Part shown: positions 19,401 to 27,579 of the stretch, piece by piece | Position numbering within the stretch: position 1 is the first letter of the stretch | Layout of the letters: every line of letters begins with the position of its first letter | NCBI GenBank assembly: GCA_026936335.1 | Contig: JAPMXV010000015.1 | Coordinates: 248,001-312,000 of the forward strand | Reading direction: 5' to 3' | Length of the DNA stretch: 64,000 bases | Origin: Mantamonas sphyraenae | Taxonomy: Eukaryota > CRuMs > Mantamonadidae | Translations under genes and position numbers: made by a program | Notes under the pieces: model-generated | Databases searched by the model: none | Told to the model about the DNA's origin: nothing | What the model saw: the letters and a program-made list of their open reading frames with translations, nothing else

Positions 19401-21470
19401 CCCGCCGCTGCTGGTTGTGTGTTGTTGGTGGAAGCCTTGGACGAGAACACCAAGCGCGGTTTGGCTGCAGTCGGCAAACACGGAGAGAGCTGTGTGCAGG
19501 GCATGAAGGTGCTTGTCGAGCATGCAGCGCGTGGATGCGCGCTTCAGGCCCTATTGCCAGGAGCAGTCACTTGCTTGGATGTGGAGGCAGCGAGCCAGGT
19601 GATTGCAGACCACCTCAACGACAACGACAAGAAAACCACAAAGCCAAGGTCGGCAGCTATGGTGCGCAAGCGTCTGAAGGATCTGCGTGTGACGCAGATT
19701 TTTGAGTCCGACGGCTCCCCAGTTGTTTCCTCCGCCTCCGCCTCATCGTCCTCATCCTCATCCTCATCCTCATCCTCATCCTCATCCTCATCCTCATCCT
19801 CATCCTCATCCTCATCCTCATCCTCATCCTCATCCTCATCCTCAGCCACAGGCACATCTGATGGAGCCGCGGCAGATTCCGACACCGAGGCAGATGCAGA
19901 CACCGAGGCTCCGACAGTGGCAGCCCTGCAGGCGTTGAAGACAATTCGCTTCACCGCCGACCATCTGTATGCGGATGGCGACGTGAAAGACCTTGTGCAT
20001 GCTCAGAAAAATTTGAAAGAAGATGAAGAGCTGCGGAACCTGCCACGACAGGTCAACGCAGAGGCGCAGGTCATGTACACGCCGACAGACTACTGGAACA
20101 TCCTCCGCACATGGAAGAGCACCGGAAATGCCACCGTGGACAGGCTTCAGGCATGGGCAACCCAATGCAAACAGCTTGCGGATCTCAACCAGATTGTCCA
20201 GGAAGAGGAGGACACGCTGTGTGCCAACATCGACTACTTGCAAAAGCTTGTTGAGGCATGGTTATCATGTAACAGCCTCGCTCAGCCTCATGCTAGGACA
20301 ACAGCACCACCCCTGATGTCACTCATCTTCACGCCGGATTTGCTTTCTGCGTCTCCCAGCCAGCTGTCTGGCTATTGGGGCAGTGCTGCGCGACACATGG
20401 GCACGTGGAAGTACTGCCGTCACAAGCAGGCACCGTTGTTGTCCCTCCTGAGCCTGGTGGAACCGTACCTGGATTCCAAGGTACGCGGCAGCTTTTTCTT
20501 TGACGAGCTCTTCGAGCCCTCGCAACGCAGCATCGCGTACCTGCTGCCATTTCTGGAAAAGTCGCACAACGCCGCTGTCATCCTGACAGCATCTGTGCGC
20601 GTGCTGGGACGGAAACGAACGGGACGCCTGCTGCGTCTTTGCGGCCACAGCGCCGTACACGTGACTGAGATCCTCAACACACTTCCCCGGGAGCAGGCAT
20701 TTGCTCCAAAGGGAGCGCTGTTTGAGAGACAGGTGCTGTTCCGCAAGACCCCAAAGGCATGGCTGAACGATGCGGTGATGTTGATCCTTGACGGCGGTAA
20801 AACCAAGAACCATGCAGCGCTCTTTGCCCCTTCTGCTGAGCCCGAGTTCCGACGAGGTTCACGTGTGTACGGCACGCTCGTGCGCGTGTCCACTACCTCG
20901 TACAGGGGAGAGTTGGTGCAACGACGTGGGCACAAGCGCACAAGCGACGAACACACGCCAGCATCCAAGGCTCAATCAGCTCGCTGCAAGAATGCGCAGG
21001 CTCAGCGATGCTACACGGCGGCAAAGTCATATGCAAAGACGTTGCACAGGAAGCATGTGCTGACGGTGGCGGGGCCACAAACCTGGACGGGAGGCAACTT
21101 CACCTCCTGGACCTCGAAGCTTGCATTGCACACCCTGGTGCTCATTGTTTCCGAGTACAACACCACGAAGAACCACTCACGGTGCCATGGAGAAGTTCAG
21201 TACTGCCATGCCTTGGGCAGCACGAAGAAATCGATGGGACGCTGGGTTGGTTGCAAAGAGTGTTGCGCTCAACACGGGTGTCGCAGTGCCACGGCAGGGG
21301 CACGTGCAGCGGTTCAGGCGTGTGCAGGGGCCCACAGCATGCGAGTCATCAATCGAGATGTCAACGCTCTGCTCAATATCGCGATCTTGGCCGTGTGCCT
21401 CCTCACGCAAGGAAGACGACCAGCTGGCCTGCAGCGAATCCACAAGGACGACGACGACAACGACAACTGA
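16424..21470 (+). CDS. Fanzor-like (eukaryotic TnpB homologue) nuclease with very long N-terminal part
   Basis: Spliced model: exons 16424-16826, 16909-17192 and 17253-21470 (introns of 82 and 60 nt, GTAAGG..CCACAG and GTACGT..CCCAG) give 1634 residues and an exact frame. The C-terminal 230 residues show the Fanzor/TnpB order: a candidate RuvC-I Asp in LILDGGKTKN (D1409), a Ser/Tyr segment (VRVSTTSYRG), a strand plus GGNFTSW, then IVSEYNTTKNHSRCHG (E1530) leading into a zinc ribbon with GCKECC, and the hallmark INRDVNALLNI (D1598). In Fanzors the RuvC-II Glu can sit just before the zinc finger, as here. The first zinc Cys appears replaced by His (HSRC). The upstream 1180 residues are unrecognised and include a poly-Ser tract. 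Expected role: RNA-guided DNA cleavage by an element-encoded nuclease. Family assignment is by motif only, and RuvC-I is the weakest point. Confidence 0.72.
19741..19844 (+). repeat. (TCATCC)n hexamer repeat encoding poly-Ser
   Basis: About 100 bases of TCATCC repeats code for a run of more than 30 Ser inside the Fanzor-like protein, followed by an acidic Asp/Glu/Ala linker. It probably separates two folded parts of the protein. Confidence 0.95.
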
Positions 21471-21605
21471 CCATCATCGACAACGACTGGTACTTATCTA
21501 GGACCGGCGTAATACGCTAACGCTGCCACAGGAATCACGTTTCTAGGAGAGCGAGTTTTTTCTTGACTTTGTGGGAACGTGTGCACAGCGCGCAGCGCAC
21601 AGCAA
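21471..21605 (+). ncRNA. Candidate guide (omega/fRNA) scaffold at element right end
   Basis: In TnpB and Fanzor elements the guide RNA scaffold usually comes from the 3' end of the element, and the guide from DNA just beyond it. This 135-base stretch lies between the nuclease stop and the right end. It holds a small perfect hairpin-capable palindrome (GCGTAATACGC, about 21508-21518), two TCTAGGA copies (about 21498 and 21542), and the TGTGCACA palindrome in the right TIR. This is placement by analogy; no covariance or transcript evidence is available. Confidence 0.3.
21580..21605 (-). repeat. Right terminal inverted repeat
   Basis: Mirror of 16235-16260, ending in CAA next to TA at 21606-21607. 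It shares the inner TGTGCACA palindrome, an internal GCGC and the outermost three bases with the left end. It lies 110 bases after the stop of the element's gene. Confidence 0.7.
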
Positions 21606-22115
21606 TACGTTGAGCGAGAGGCAAGGAGGTGCGATTGCAGAGCATGGCTCAGTGGGAACAGAGAGCACGCACAGAGGTTGGTAAAGGCGGAGAGTGTGGA
21701 GGTGGTGCGCGAGGAGCTAGAGAGGGGCCTGGGAGTGAACACGCGGATGGTGGGAGCGCGGCAAAGGGAATGGGTGGTGGAGAATGTGTTGGTGAAGGGC
21801 GACTTTGATATCTGGGAGGTGTTGGAGGAGTATGGGTTGAGGGAGGAGTTGACAGAGTGGGAGAGGGAGCAATGTGGGGACGTGGTGAGCCAGAGGGGTG
21901 TGTGGAGGAAGGAATGGCATTGGTTGATGGGTGAGGAGGTGGATGAGAGGATAGAGGTGGCACTGGTGATGAATGGGGAGGAGAGAGATGTGATGTTTGA
22001 GGCAGGTGGGATGGAGGGGTATGTGGAAGAGACAGGGTGGGAGGGATGGGTGACACTGCCGGATGAGGTGATGGAAAGGGTGGTGCGTTGGGTCGCCCAC
22101 ACGAAGCATGTTTGA
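21606..22115 (+). pseudogene. 3' part of the LRR-family gene split by the element
   Basis: The reading starting at the right-hand TA (TAC GTT GAG) runs YVEREARRCD..., then AQRLVKAESVEVVREEL, the ankyrin-like pair, ERDVMFEAGG, the YVEETGWEGW variant and LPDEVMERVVRWV, ending TGA 22113-22115. It continues in frame from the 5' part at 15024-16232. It lacks its own promoter-proximal exon and start. Its stop overlaps the ATG (22108) of the next family gene by eight bases. Confidence 0.85.
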
Positions 22116-23823
22116 GGAGGAAAATGTACTCGCATGTGTGGACAACGAGGACAAAGAGGGCCTGGAGCAGCTTCTGTTGACCAGTGGCGGCCTTTGGATG
22201 GAAGACATTGATCTGGAAGGCCCCAGGATGCAGGTTCTTGCGGAGCTTGCACGCGGGTTGCCGTGTGTGGGGCTGGTGGCATTCAGCAGCGTGACCTTCG
22301 ACGACGACGTGTCGTGGTATGCTGGGTTGGAATCCTTGTTGATGGATGCGCCAGAGGCGTGCATGTTGGTCATGCAGAACATGGGTAGTGAATCGCTTTC
22401 AAATGAGGCGGCGCTTTCCCTGGCACACGCTCTGCAACACGGCAAACACCAACTGTCGATCGTGGATTTCTCCAGTACGATGTCAATCGATGATGCAGCA
22501 TTTGGGCACATGGCCAACGCACTGACAACGTGGCCCTCGTGGCAGCTGGAGAGCCTGGAGCTCGGTGGAACGGACATCTCGGACGAGAGTGTGCCTGCAC
22601 TGAAGCAGGTGATTGCCCATTCGACGCATCTGCACTCATTGGATGTGTCTCGCACCAACTTGTCTCTGACGGGACTGGAGAAGCTGGGCAAAGCGATGGG
22701 TGGCTCCGGGTCGCTGCGGAAAGTGACGGTGGGCCGGCAGCACATGCGCAGGGTGGATGGTGAGCCAACGATGGGCGCTGTGGTGGATCGCATGTTGGGA
22801 GGGGTCGCTGTGCGAGAGGTGCAACTGTGTGGGATGTTGGACAGGGTGGCGGAGAAGGACCTTGCGCGTGCGTTGCTGGATCGGGGTGAGCATCTCCACA
22901 TGCTGAAAATGGACAAGATGCAGCTGGAAAGGGCAGAGAGTGAGGAGAAAGGGATGGATTTGATGGATGCGGTGGTGCAGATGCCCCATCTGGACACATT
23001 GCATGTGGATGCGATTCGTATGTCAAACACGGCGCTGGAGAGGCTTGCCAGTGGGTTGAACGAGGGCATGCGAGAACTGCGTGAGCTGGAGGTGCTGAAC
23101 GCGAGTCAGGTGGGGATGTGTGCGATTTGTTTTGCGGTTGCCACGCATCCGGGTCTGATTGGGTTTACGATTGCAGGGGCGACAATGCAAATAGCCGACG
23201 ATGTGGAACGGGCACTGGAGCACATGGTGAGCACGAACAAGCGACTGCAGTACGTTGCAGGGCCGTCTCTGGTGAATCCGAATGATAAAATGCGGATGGA
23301 GGAAGTGCTGCGCGGAAGCAAGACCATGCTCAGGGCGAACCTCGGCGTGGGGAGAACAACTGAGTTTGCACACAATGTGTCACGGTGCAACGACCTGTTT
23401 GAGGCCATGAAGGTGGAGGACCTGGAAGGGATGCGGGAGATCCTGGACAGCGGTGTGTGGGTGAACACGTTGATGGGGCACCTGTCAACAAATTCACTGA
23501 GCCAGTCAACAATACGTCATGGCAAAACAGAAGCGTGGAGGGTGTTGGAGGAGTATGGGTTGCGGGAGGAGTTGAACGAGCGGGAGCGGGAGCGATGCGA
23601 AGCTGTGGCACTGCAGACGAGGAGATGGGACCCGGCGTGGCATTGGGTGATGCGTGAGGAGGTGGATGAGACGATAGAGGTGGCACTGGTGATGAACATG
23701 GAGGAGAGAGATGTGATGTTTGAGGCGGGTGGGATGGAGGGGTACGAATCGACTGGGGAGTGGTGGACACTGCCGGACGAGGTGATGGAGAGGGTGTTGA
23801 GGTGGCTGGCGGTGGGATCGTGA
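22108..23823 (+). CDS. LRR / ankyrin-like / F-box-like family protein, divergent copy
   Basis: A 571-residue member starting MFEEENVLAC inside the last codons of the preceding copy. The N-terminal and LRR halves are among the most diverged in the array, with repeats such as LESLELGGTDISD. The ankyrin-like segment reads DLEGMREILDSGVWVN. From about 23640 (GCGTGGCATTGGGTGATG) to the end, the DNA is almost identical to the G-rich copies, with YESTGEWW and LPDEVMERVLRWL. The stop TGA (23821-23823) overlaps the next ATG (23823-23825) as TGATG. Confidence 0.8.
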   Translation: MFEEENVLACVDNEDKEGLEQLLLTSGGLWMEDIDLEGPRMQVLAELARGLPCVGLVAFSSVTFDDDVSWYAGLESLLMDAPEACMLVMQNMGSESLSNEAALSLAHALQHGKHQLSIVDFSSTMSIDDAAFGHMANALTTWPSWQLESLELGGTDISDESVPALKQVIAHSTHLHSLDVSRTNLSLTGLEKLGKAMGGSGSLRKVTVGRQHMRRVDGEPTMGAVVDRMLGGVAVREVQLCGMLDRVAEKDLARALLDRGEHLHMLKMDKMQLERAESEEKGMDLMDAVVQMPHLDTLHVDAIRMSNTALERLASGLNEGMRELRELEVLNASQVGMCAICFAVATHPGLIGFTIAGATMQIADDVERALEHMVSTNKRLQYVAGPSLVNPNDKMRMEEVLRGSKTMLRANLGVGRTTEFAHNVSRCNDLFEAMKVEDLEGMREILDSGVWVNTLMGHLSTNSLSQSTIRHGKTEAWRVLEEYGLREELNERERERCEAVALQTRRWDPAWHWVMREEVDETIEVALVMNMEERDVMFEAGGMEGYESTGEWWTLPDEVMERVLRWLAVGS

Positions 23824-25592
23824 TGGTTGGCGATGTGTGCACCAACAAAATGGCTCTTCTTCCCCGGGTGCCGACCGCTCTACAGCGAGCGTTGGAAGGC
23901 AGTGTGGAGGATGTGCGAGAGGAATTGATGAAGACTGTATTTCAGGTGAATGTGAAATGGACCAATGTCTCAGAGGACGAGCTGGCCAAGCTGCAGGAAG
24001 CGTGCGAGGGAGTGGAAGTGCGAGCGTTGTCGCTGAACTGTGGCAAAGTGCCGATGGGGTCTGTGGGGGCATTTCTGGAGGGGTGCATGGCACAGCAGAG
24101 GCACTTGCAGGTGTTGAAGTTGTACCAATTGGCCCAGGGAGAAGGAGAGGGCCAGGATGGACCGGCAAAGTTGTTCCAAGCGCTGGAGCTGGTGGGAGGG
24201 GCGCTTCGTGAGTTGATAGTGAAGCGGTCACTGGATGGATGGAGAATGCGATCGAGGAATTCGTGGAAGAACGCATTGATTTATGCGGTGGCCAATGGGT
24301 GCCCGATGCTGGAGGACTTGCGGCTGGACGAATGCCTGAGTGCGGAGGACCTTGGACGGGTGCTGCACTCTTGCACGAGGCTGAAAGTGTTGCGCCTGAC
24401 AAGGTTCGGATTGGAGAGTGAGGAGGAGACGCTGGAGATGGCACGGCTGATCGGGGAGAGCAGGTTGCGTGTGGTGAAGCTTTCCTTGCAGAAATCGTGG
24501 TCAAACCTTGGCACCATCGTCGGGGCGATGCTTGGATGTGGGACACTGAGGGAATTGGTTCTCAATGGCACTTTGACGGAAGAAGAAGCAGTGAAAGGGC
24601 TGGGAAGGGCGATGGAGGGTGGTGGTGGGCAACTGCGTCAGCTGGATATCCACAGGCTGCGTTTGAACAGCGTGTTGCAGAGAAGGTTTCGGGAGAGGGG
24701 AGAATCGATGATGTTGGGATTGTGTGAGGCGTTGCAGGGACACACGCAGCTGGAGATGGTTGGATTGGGCATGGAGTTGGATACAAAGGAGGCAACAGCG
24801 CTGGCGACGGCGTTGGAAGGGATGAAGGGTCTGCGAGAGGTGTGCTTACCGCATGGAAGCACATCGGATGAAGGAATGATTGCAGTGGCGGATGTGCTGC
24901 GTGTGCATCCGACAGTGGTGCAGGTGACGTTGGGATCGTACCTTGAGGAGCGAGTGAGCGATGAGGTGGGTGATGCACTGTTGAGGATGGTAGGAGAGAA
25001 TGAGAGCTTGTTAGAGGCAATTGGACCTTGGGAGGCAAGGGATGTGAACATGGAGGTGCAGGAGAAAGTGTTGAAGGCAGTGGAAGGGCACGTGCGGCTG
25101 CAGCGAATTGGGGGATTTTGGTATGGTGTTGATGCGGCGTTTGCAAAGCAAAAGAACAGTGCAAAGAGATTGGTGAAGGCGGAGAGTGTGGATGCGGTGC
25201 GGGAGGAATTGGAGAGGGGATTGTGGGTGAACACGCGTGTGTTACGGGGATTGGAAGAAGGGGAGTGGGTGGTGGAGAATGTGTTGGTGAAAGGGGATGT
25301 GGAGGTGTGGGAGGTGCTTGAGGAGTATGGGTTGCGGGAGGAGTTGACAGAGTGGGAAAAGGAGCAATGTGGGGAGATTGTGAGGGAGAGGGGTGTGTGG
25401 AGGAAGGAGTGGCATTGGTTGATGGGTGAGGAGGTGGATGAGAGGATAGAGGTGGCACTGGTGATGAACATGGAGGAGAGAGATGTGATGTTTGAGGCAG
25501 GTGGGATGGAGGGGTACGAATCGACTGGAGAGTGGTGGACACTGCCGGATGAGGTGATGGACAGGGTGGTATGGTGGCTGGGGATGGAGTAG
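23823..25592 (+). CDS. LRR / ankyrin-like / F-box-like family protein, near-duplicate of 997-2784
   Basis: A 589-residue member whose DNA matches 997-2784 over nearly its whole length, including the MVGDVCTNKMALLPR start. I chose the ATG at 23823 that overlaps the previous stop; the open frame extends further upstream only as the previous gene's shadow. Domains are as in that copy. The main difference is the last stretch (from about 25513), where YESTGEWW replaces YVEETGWEGW, so the two copies carry exchanged 3' ends. It ends in TAG. Confidence 0.8.
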   Translation: MVGDVCTNKMALLPRVPTALQRALEGSVEDVREELMKTVFQVNVKWTNVSEDELAKLQEACEGVEVRALSLNCGKVPMGSVGAFLEGCMAQQRHLQVLKLYQLAQGEGEGQDGPAKLFQALELVGGALRELIVKRSLDGWRMRSRNSWKNALIYAVANGCPMLEDLRLDECLSAEDLGRVLHSCTRLKVLRLTRFGLESEEETLEMARLIGESRLRVVKLSLQKSWSNLGTIVGAMLGCGTLRELVLNGTLTEEEAVKGLGRAMEGGGGQLRQLDIHRLRLNSVLQRRFRERGESMMLGLCEALQGHTQLEMVGLGMELDTKEATALATALEGMKGLREVCLPHGSTSDEGMIAVADVLRVHPTVVQVTLGSYLEERVSDEVGDALLRMVGENESLLEAIGPWEARDVNMEVQEKVLKAVEGHVRLQRIGGFWYGVDAAFAKQKNSAKRLVKAESVDAVREELERGLWVNTRVLRGLEEGEWVVENVLVKGDVEVWEVLEEYGLREELTEWEKEQCGEIVRERGVWRKEWHWLMGEEVDERIEVALVMNMEERDVMFEAGGMEGYESTGEWWTLPDEVMDRVVWWLGME

Positions 25593-25641
25593 GGTTGGGT
25601 GATGGTGCGATAGCGGACGCAAATCAAGCGTCGATCAAGCG

Positions 25642-25794
25642 ATCGAAGTCGCACTCGTGATCAACAACAGCGAACGCGACCTCCTCTTTGATGCAGGCGA
25701 CATGCAATTGTACACACCCACTGCACTGTGGATTACCATTCCCGATGAGATCCTGCACCGCATCATCCGTCACCTCACCTCACTCCAACAATGA
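25642..25794 (+). pseudogene. 3'-end relic of the other (C-rich) LRR-family branch
   Basis: Fifty codons starting IEVALVINNSERDLLFDAG and ending HLTSLQQ then TGA match the C-terminus of the gene at 27576-29306 (ERDLLFDAGDMEHYTPSALW), not the adjacent G-rich copies. It includes an F-box-like IPDEILHRIIRHL ending. There is no start or upstream body. It is the remains of a deleted or partly copied member, 22 bases before the next gene. Confidence 0.8.
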
Positions 25795-25815
25795 ACCCAA
25801 CCAAAACCTCACCCA

Positions 25816-27579
25816 ATGGATGACGACTCCGAACCCGCCGTCCTCGCCCTAGCTCGCTCAGGGGACACTGAGAAAGTGCGCAAGCACTTCTCCATGCACG
25901 GTGGCATCATTCTTGACCACACACACTTGTCAACCGAGGACCTGGACATCCTGGCAACCGCGTGCTCCGACGACGATTCCTCCCTCCGCCGTCTCGAACT
26001 CATCCGCATCACCACAGACACCACCTCATCCCTGTTTACATTCCTGGCTCGCATCATTGCCGGCGCACCCAAGCTTCACACCATCCACCTGGACGTGGAG
26101 GCCCACTTGAACGTTGAGGACGACGACGAAACACAGGAGTGTCTCGAACGCCTTGTCACCGCGTTGCAACAACACCCCACGGGCATCCTCCAGTTCTCTG
26201 TCTTTAATTCGGCCATGTTGACCCCGGATGTGTTTGACGGGCTCGTCACAGGCCTGACCACAGCCAACCACTGTGCGTTGGAAGAGCTCCAGCTCCAACT
26301 GGTGCCACTGGGAGACAAGAGCGTGCCTGCACTCGTCACCCTCCTTCAGAGCATGCCGTACCTGGCTTCTCTTACCATGAGCTCGTGTGGCCTTACGCTG
26401 GGAGGCAAGGTGGAGCTGGCAGAGGCAATCGGCAAACACTGCCCTCGCCTGAGCAAACTCATCTGGTCACTGGACCACGAGCGGCATCCAAATGACAAAC
26501 ACTTGGTTGAAGACGGCACAAAGAGGGTGCTCCAGGCCATCCTGCAGGCACCCAGACTCATCAACCTCGACGTTTCCGACATCCCGCACACCGTCCACGA
26601 CGAGTCTCTTGTTTCTGAGGCACTGGCACAGCACGGACACAACCTGCGCCTTTTGTGTCTGCGTTCCTTGAGGGGAAGGGTTGCCAGGACAAGGTCGAGG
26701 GACACTGGCAACATGCTGGTGAAGGCACTCCCGCACCTGACCAAACTGCACACGTTGCACCTCAACGGCAAACCATGGACGTTCAATGCATCTCTTGCGC
26801 TGTGTGATGCACTCCAACACATGTCCGAGCTGCGTGTGCTCTCATGTCCTCGAATCGTCCACCCGGACACACGCATCACCCTCGCAGACGCCATACGCAC
26901 ACATCCGGCCCTGCGCGACGTCTCCACCGAGTGGCTGGACGTCGACTCGTGGGAAGCCGACGTTGCAGACGCTGTCAATCGCATGCTCTCTGAAAACACT
27001 CGCCTGCAAGCCCTGCCGCTGGGCAGAAAGTGCCCTCCAAGAAACCCCAAACTGCAATCCTTGGTCGACTCCATCCACAGTGTCAATCTGCAAACCCTTT
27101 TCAACTACCCACAACCCAAAGTGATCAAGGACAATGTCAACCGCGTGCACGCGCTGTTCAGCGCACTCGCAAAGGGAGACATCGACGCCATGCGTGCCAT
27201 CCTCGACAAAGGCGTCTCGGTGAACGTCATGCGAGGCAGCCACAGGTCTCTCTTTGAGGCTGCCATCATGCGCAACCAGGAACAGGCATGGCTCCTGCTG
27301 GAAGAGCACGGCCTTCGCGACGAGCTCACATCCTTTGAGCGGGAACAATGCCTGCACAGAATGCAGACGCAGGGCAGGTGGAACCCCGTGTGGCATTGGT
27401 TGCTCGATGACGACGTGGACGAGAGGATAGAGGTGGCACTGGTCATGAACGGGATTGAGAGAGATGTGATGTTTGAGGCGGGTGGGATGGAGGAATACGA
27501 ATCGACTGGAGAATGGTGGACACTGCCAGACGAGGTTATGGACAGGGTGTTGAAGTGGTTGGGCAATGGACAATCATGA
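25816..27579 (+). CDS. LRR / ankyrin-like / F-box-like family protein with C-rich body and G-rich 3' end
   Basis: A 587-residue member starting MDDDSEPAVLALARSGD. The body has LRRs (for example SLTMSSCGLTLGG) and the clearest ankyrin-like pair in the array: DAMRAILDKGVSVN followed by AWLLLEEHGLRDEL. Codons are C-rich through about 27415. The last 160 bases switch abruptly to the G-rich family sequence (GAGAGGATAGAGGTGGCACTGG through LPDEVMDRVLKWL). This is a visible recombination boundary within one gene. The stop TGA (27577-27579) overlaps the next ATG (27576-27578) as ATGA. Confidence 0.8.
   Translation: MDDDSEPAVLALARSGDTEKVRKHFSMHGGIILDHTHLSTEDLDILATACSDDDSSLRRLELIRITTDTTSSLFTFLARIIAGAPKLHTIHLDVEAHLNVEDDDETQECLERLVTALQQHPTGILQFSVFNSAMLTPDVFDGLVTGLTTANHCALEELQLQLVPLGDKSVPALVTLLQSMPYLASLTMSSCGLTLGGKVELAEAIGKHCPRLSKLIWSLDHERHPNDKHLVEDGTKRVLQAILQAPRLINLDVSDIPHTVHDESLVSEALAQHGHNLRLLCLRSLRGRVARTRSRDTGNMLVKALPHLTKLHTLHLNGKPWTFNASLALCDALQHMSELRVLSCPRIVHPDTRITLADAIRTHPALRDVSTEWLDVDSWEADVADAVNRMLSENTRLQALPLGRKCPPRNPKLQSLVDSIHSVNLQTLFNYPQPKVIKDNVNRVHALFSALAKGDIDAMRAILDKGVSVNVMRGSHRSLFEAAIMRNQEQAWLLLEEHGLRDELTSFEREQCLHRMQTQGRWNPVWHWLLDDDVDERIEVALVMNGIERDVMFEAGGMEEYESTGEWWTLPDEVMDRVLKWLGNGQS

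Larger units (their letters stand above)
16235..21605 (+). mobile_element. TIR element carrying a Fanzor-like gene, inserted at TA
   Basis: The element is 5371 bp. Its ends are imperfect inverted repeats and it is flanked by TA (16233-16234 and 21606-21607). It sits inside an LRR-family gene. The deduced empty site reads ACGTACGT, a palindrome centred on TA. It carries one gene, 16424-21470, in the plus direction; no separate transposase was seen. A TA duplication plus TIRs fits Tc1/mariner-like transposition, and eukaryotic TnpB homologues (Fanzor) are known to ride in several DNA-transposon superfamilies including that one. It is probably mobilised in trans unless the large N-terminal part of its protein has a transposition role. 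Only one copy is in the window. Confidence 0.8.

Noticed and set aside
16253-21590. TGTGCACAGCG at both element ends as an 11-bp target-site duplication
   Set aside because: Joining at that repeat breaks the LRR reading frame, whereas the TA join restores it; most of the match is the palindromic TIR core.
997-27579. Bacterial operon origin for the overlapping LRR genes
   Set aside because: No ribosome-binding pattern is consistent across junctions, and introns plus eukaryotic genes surround the array.
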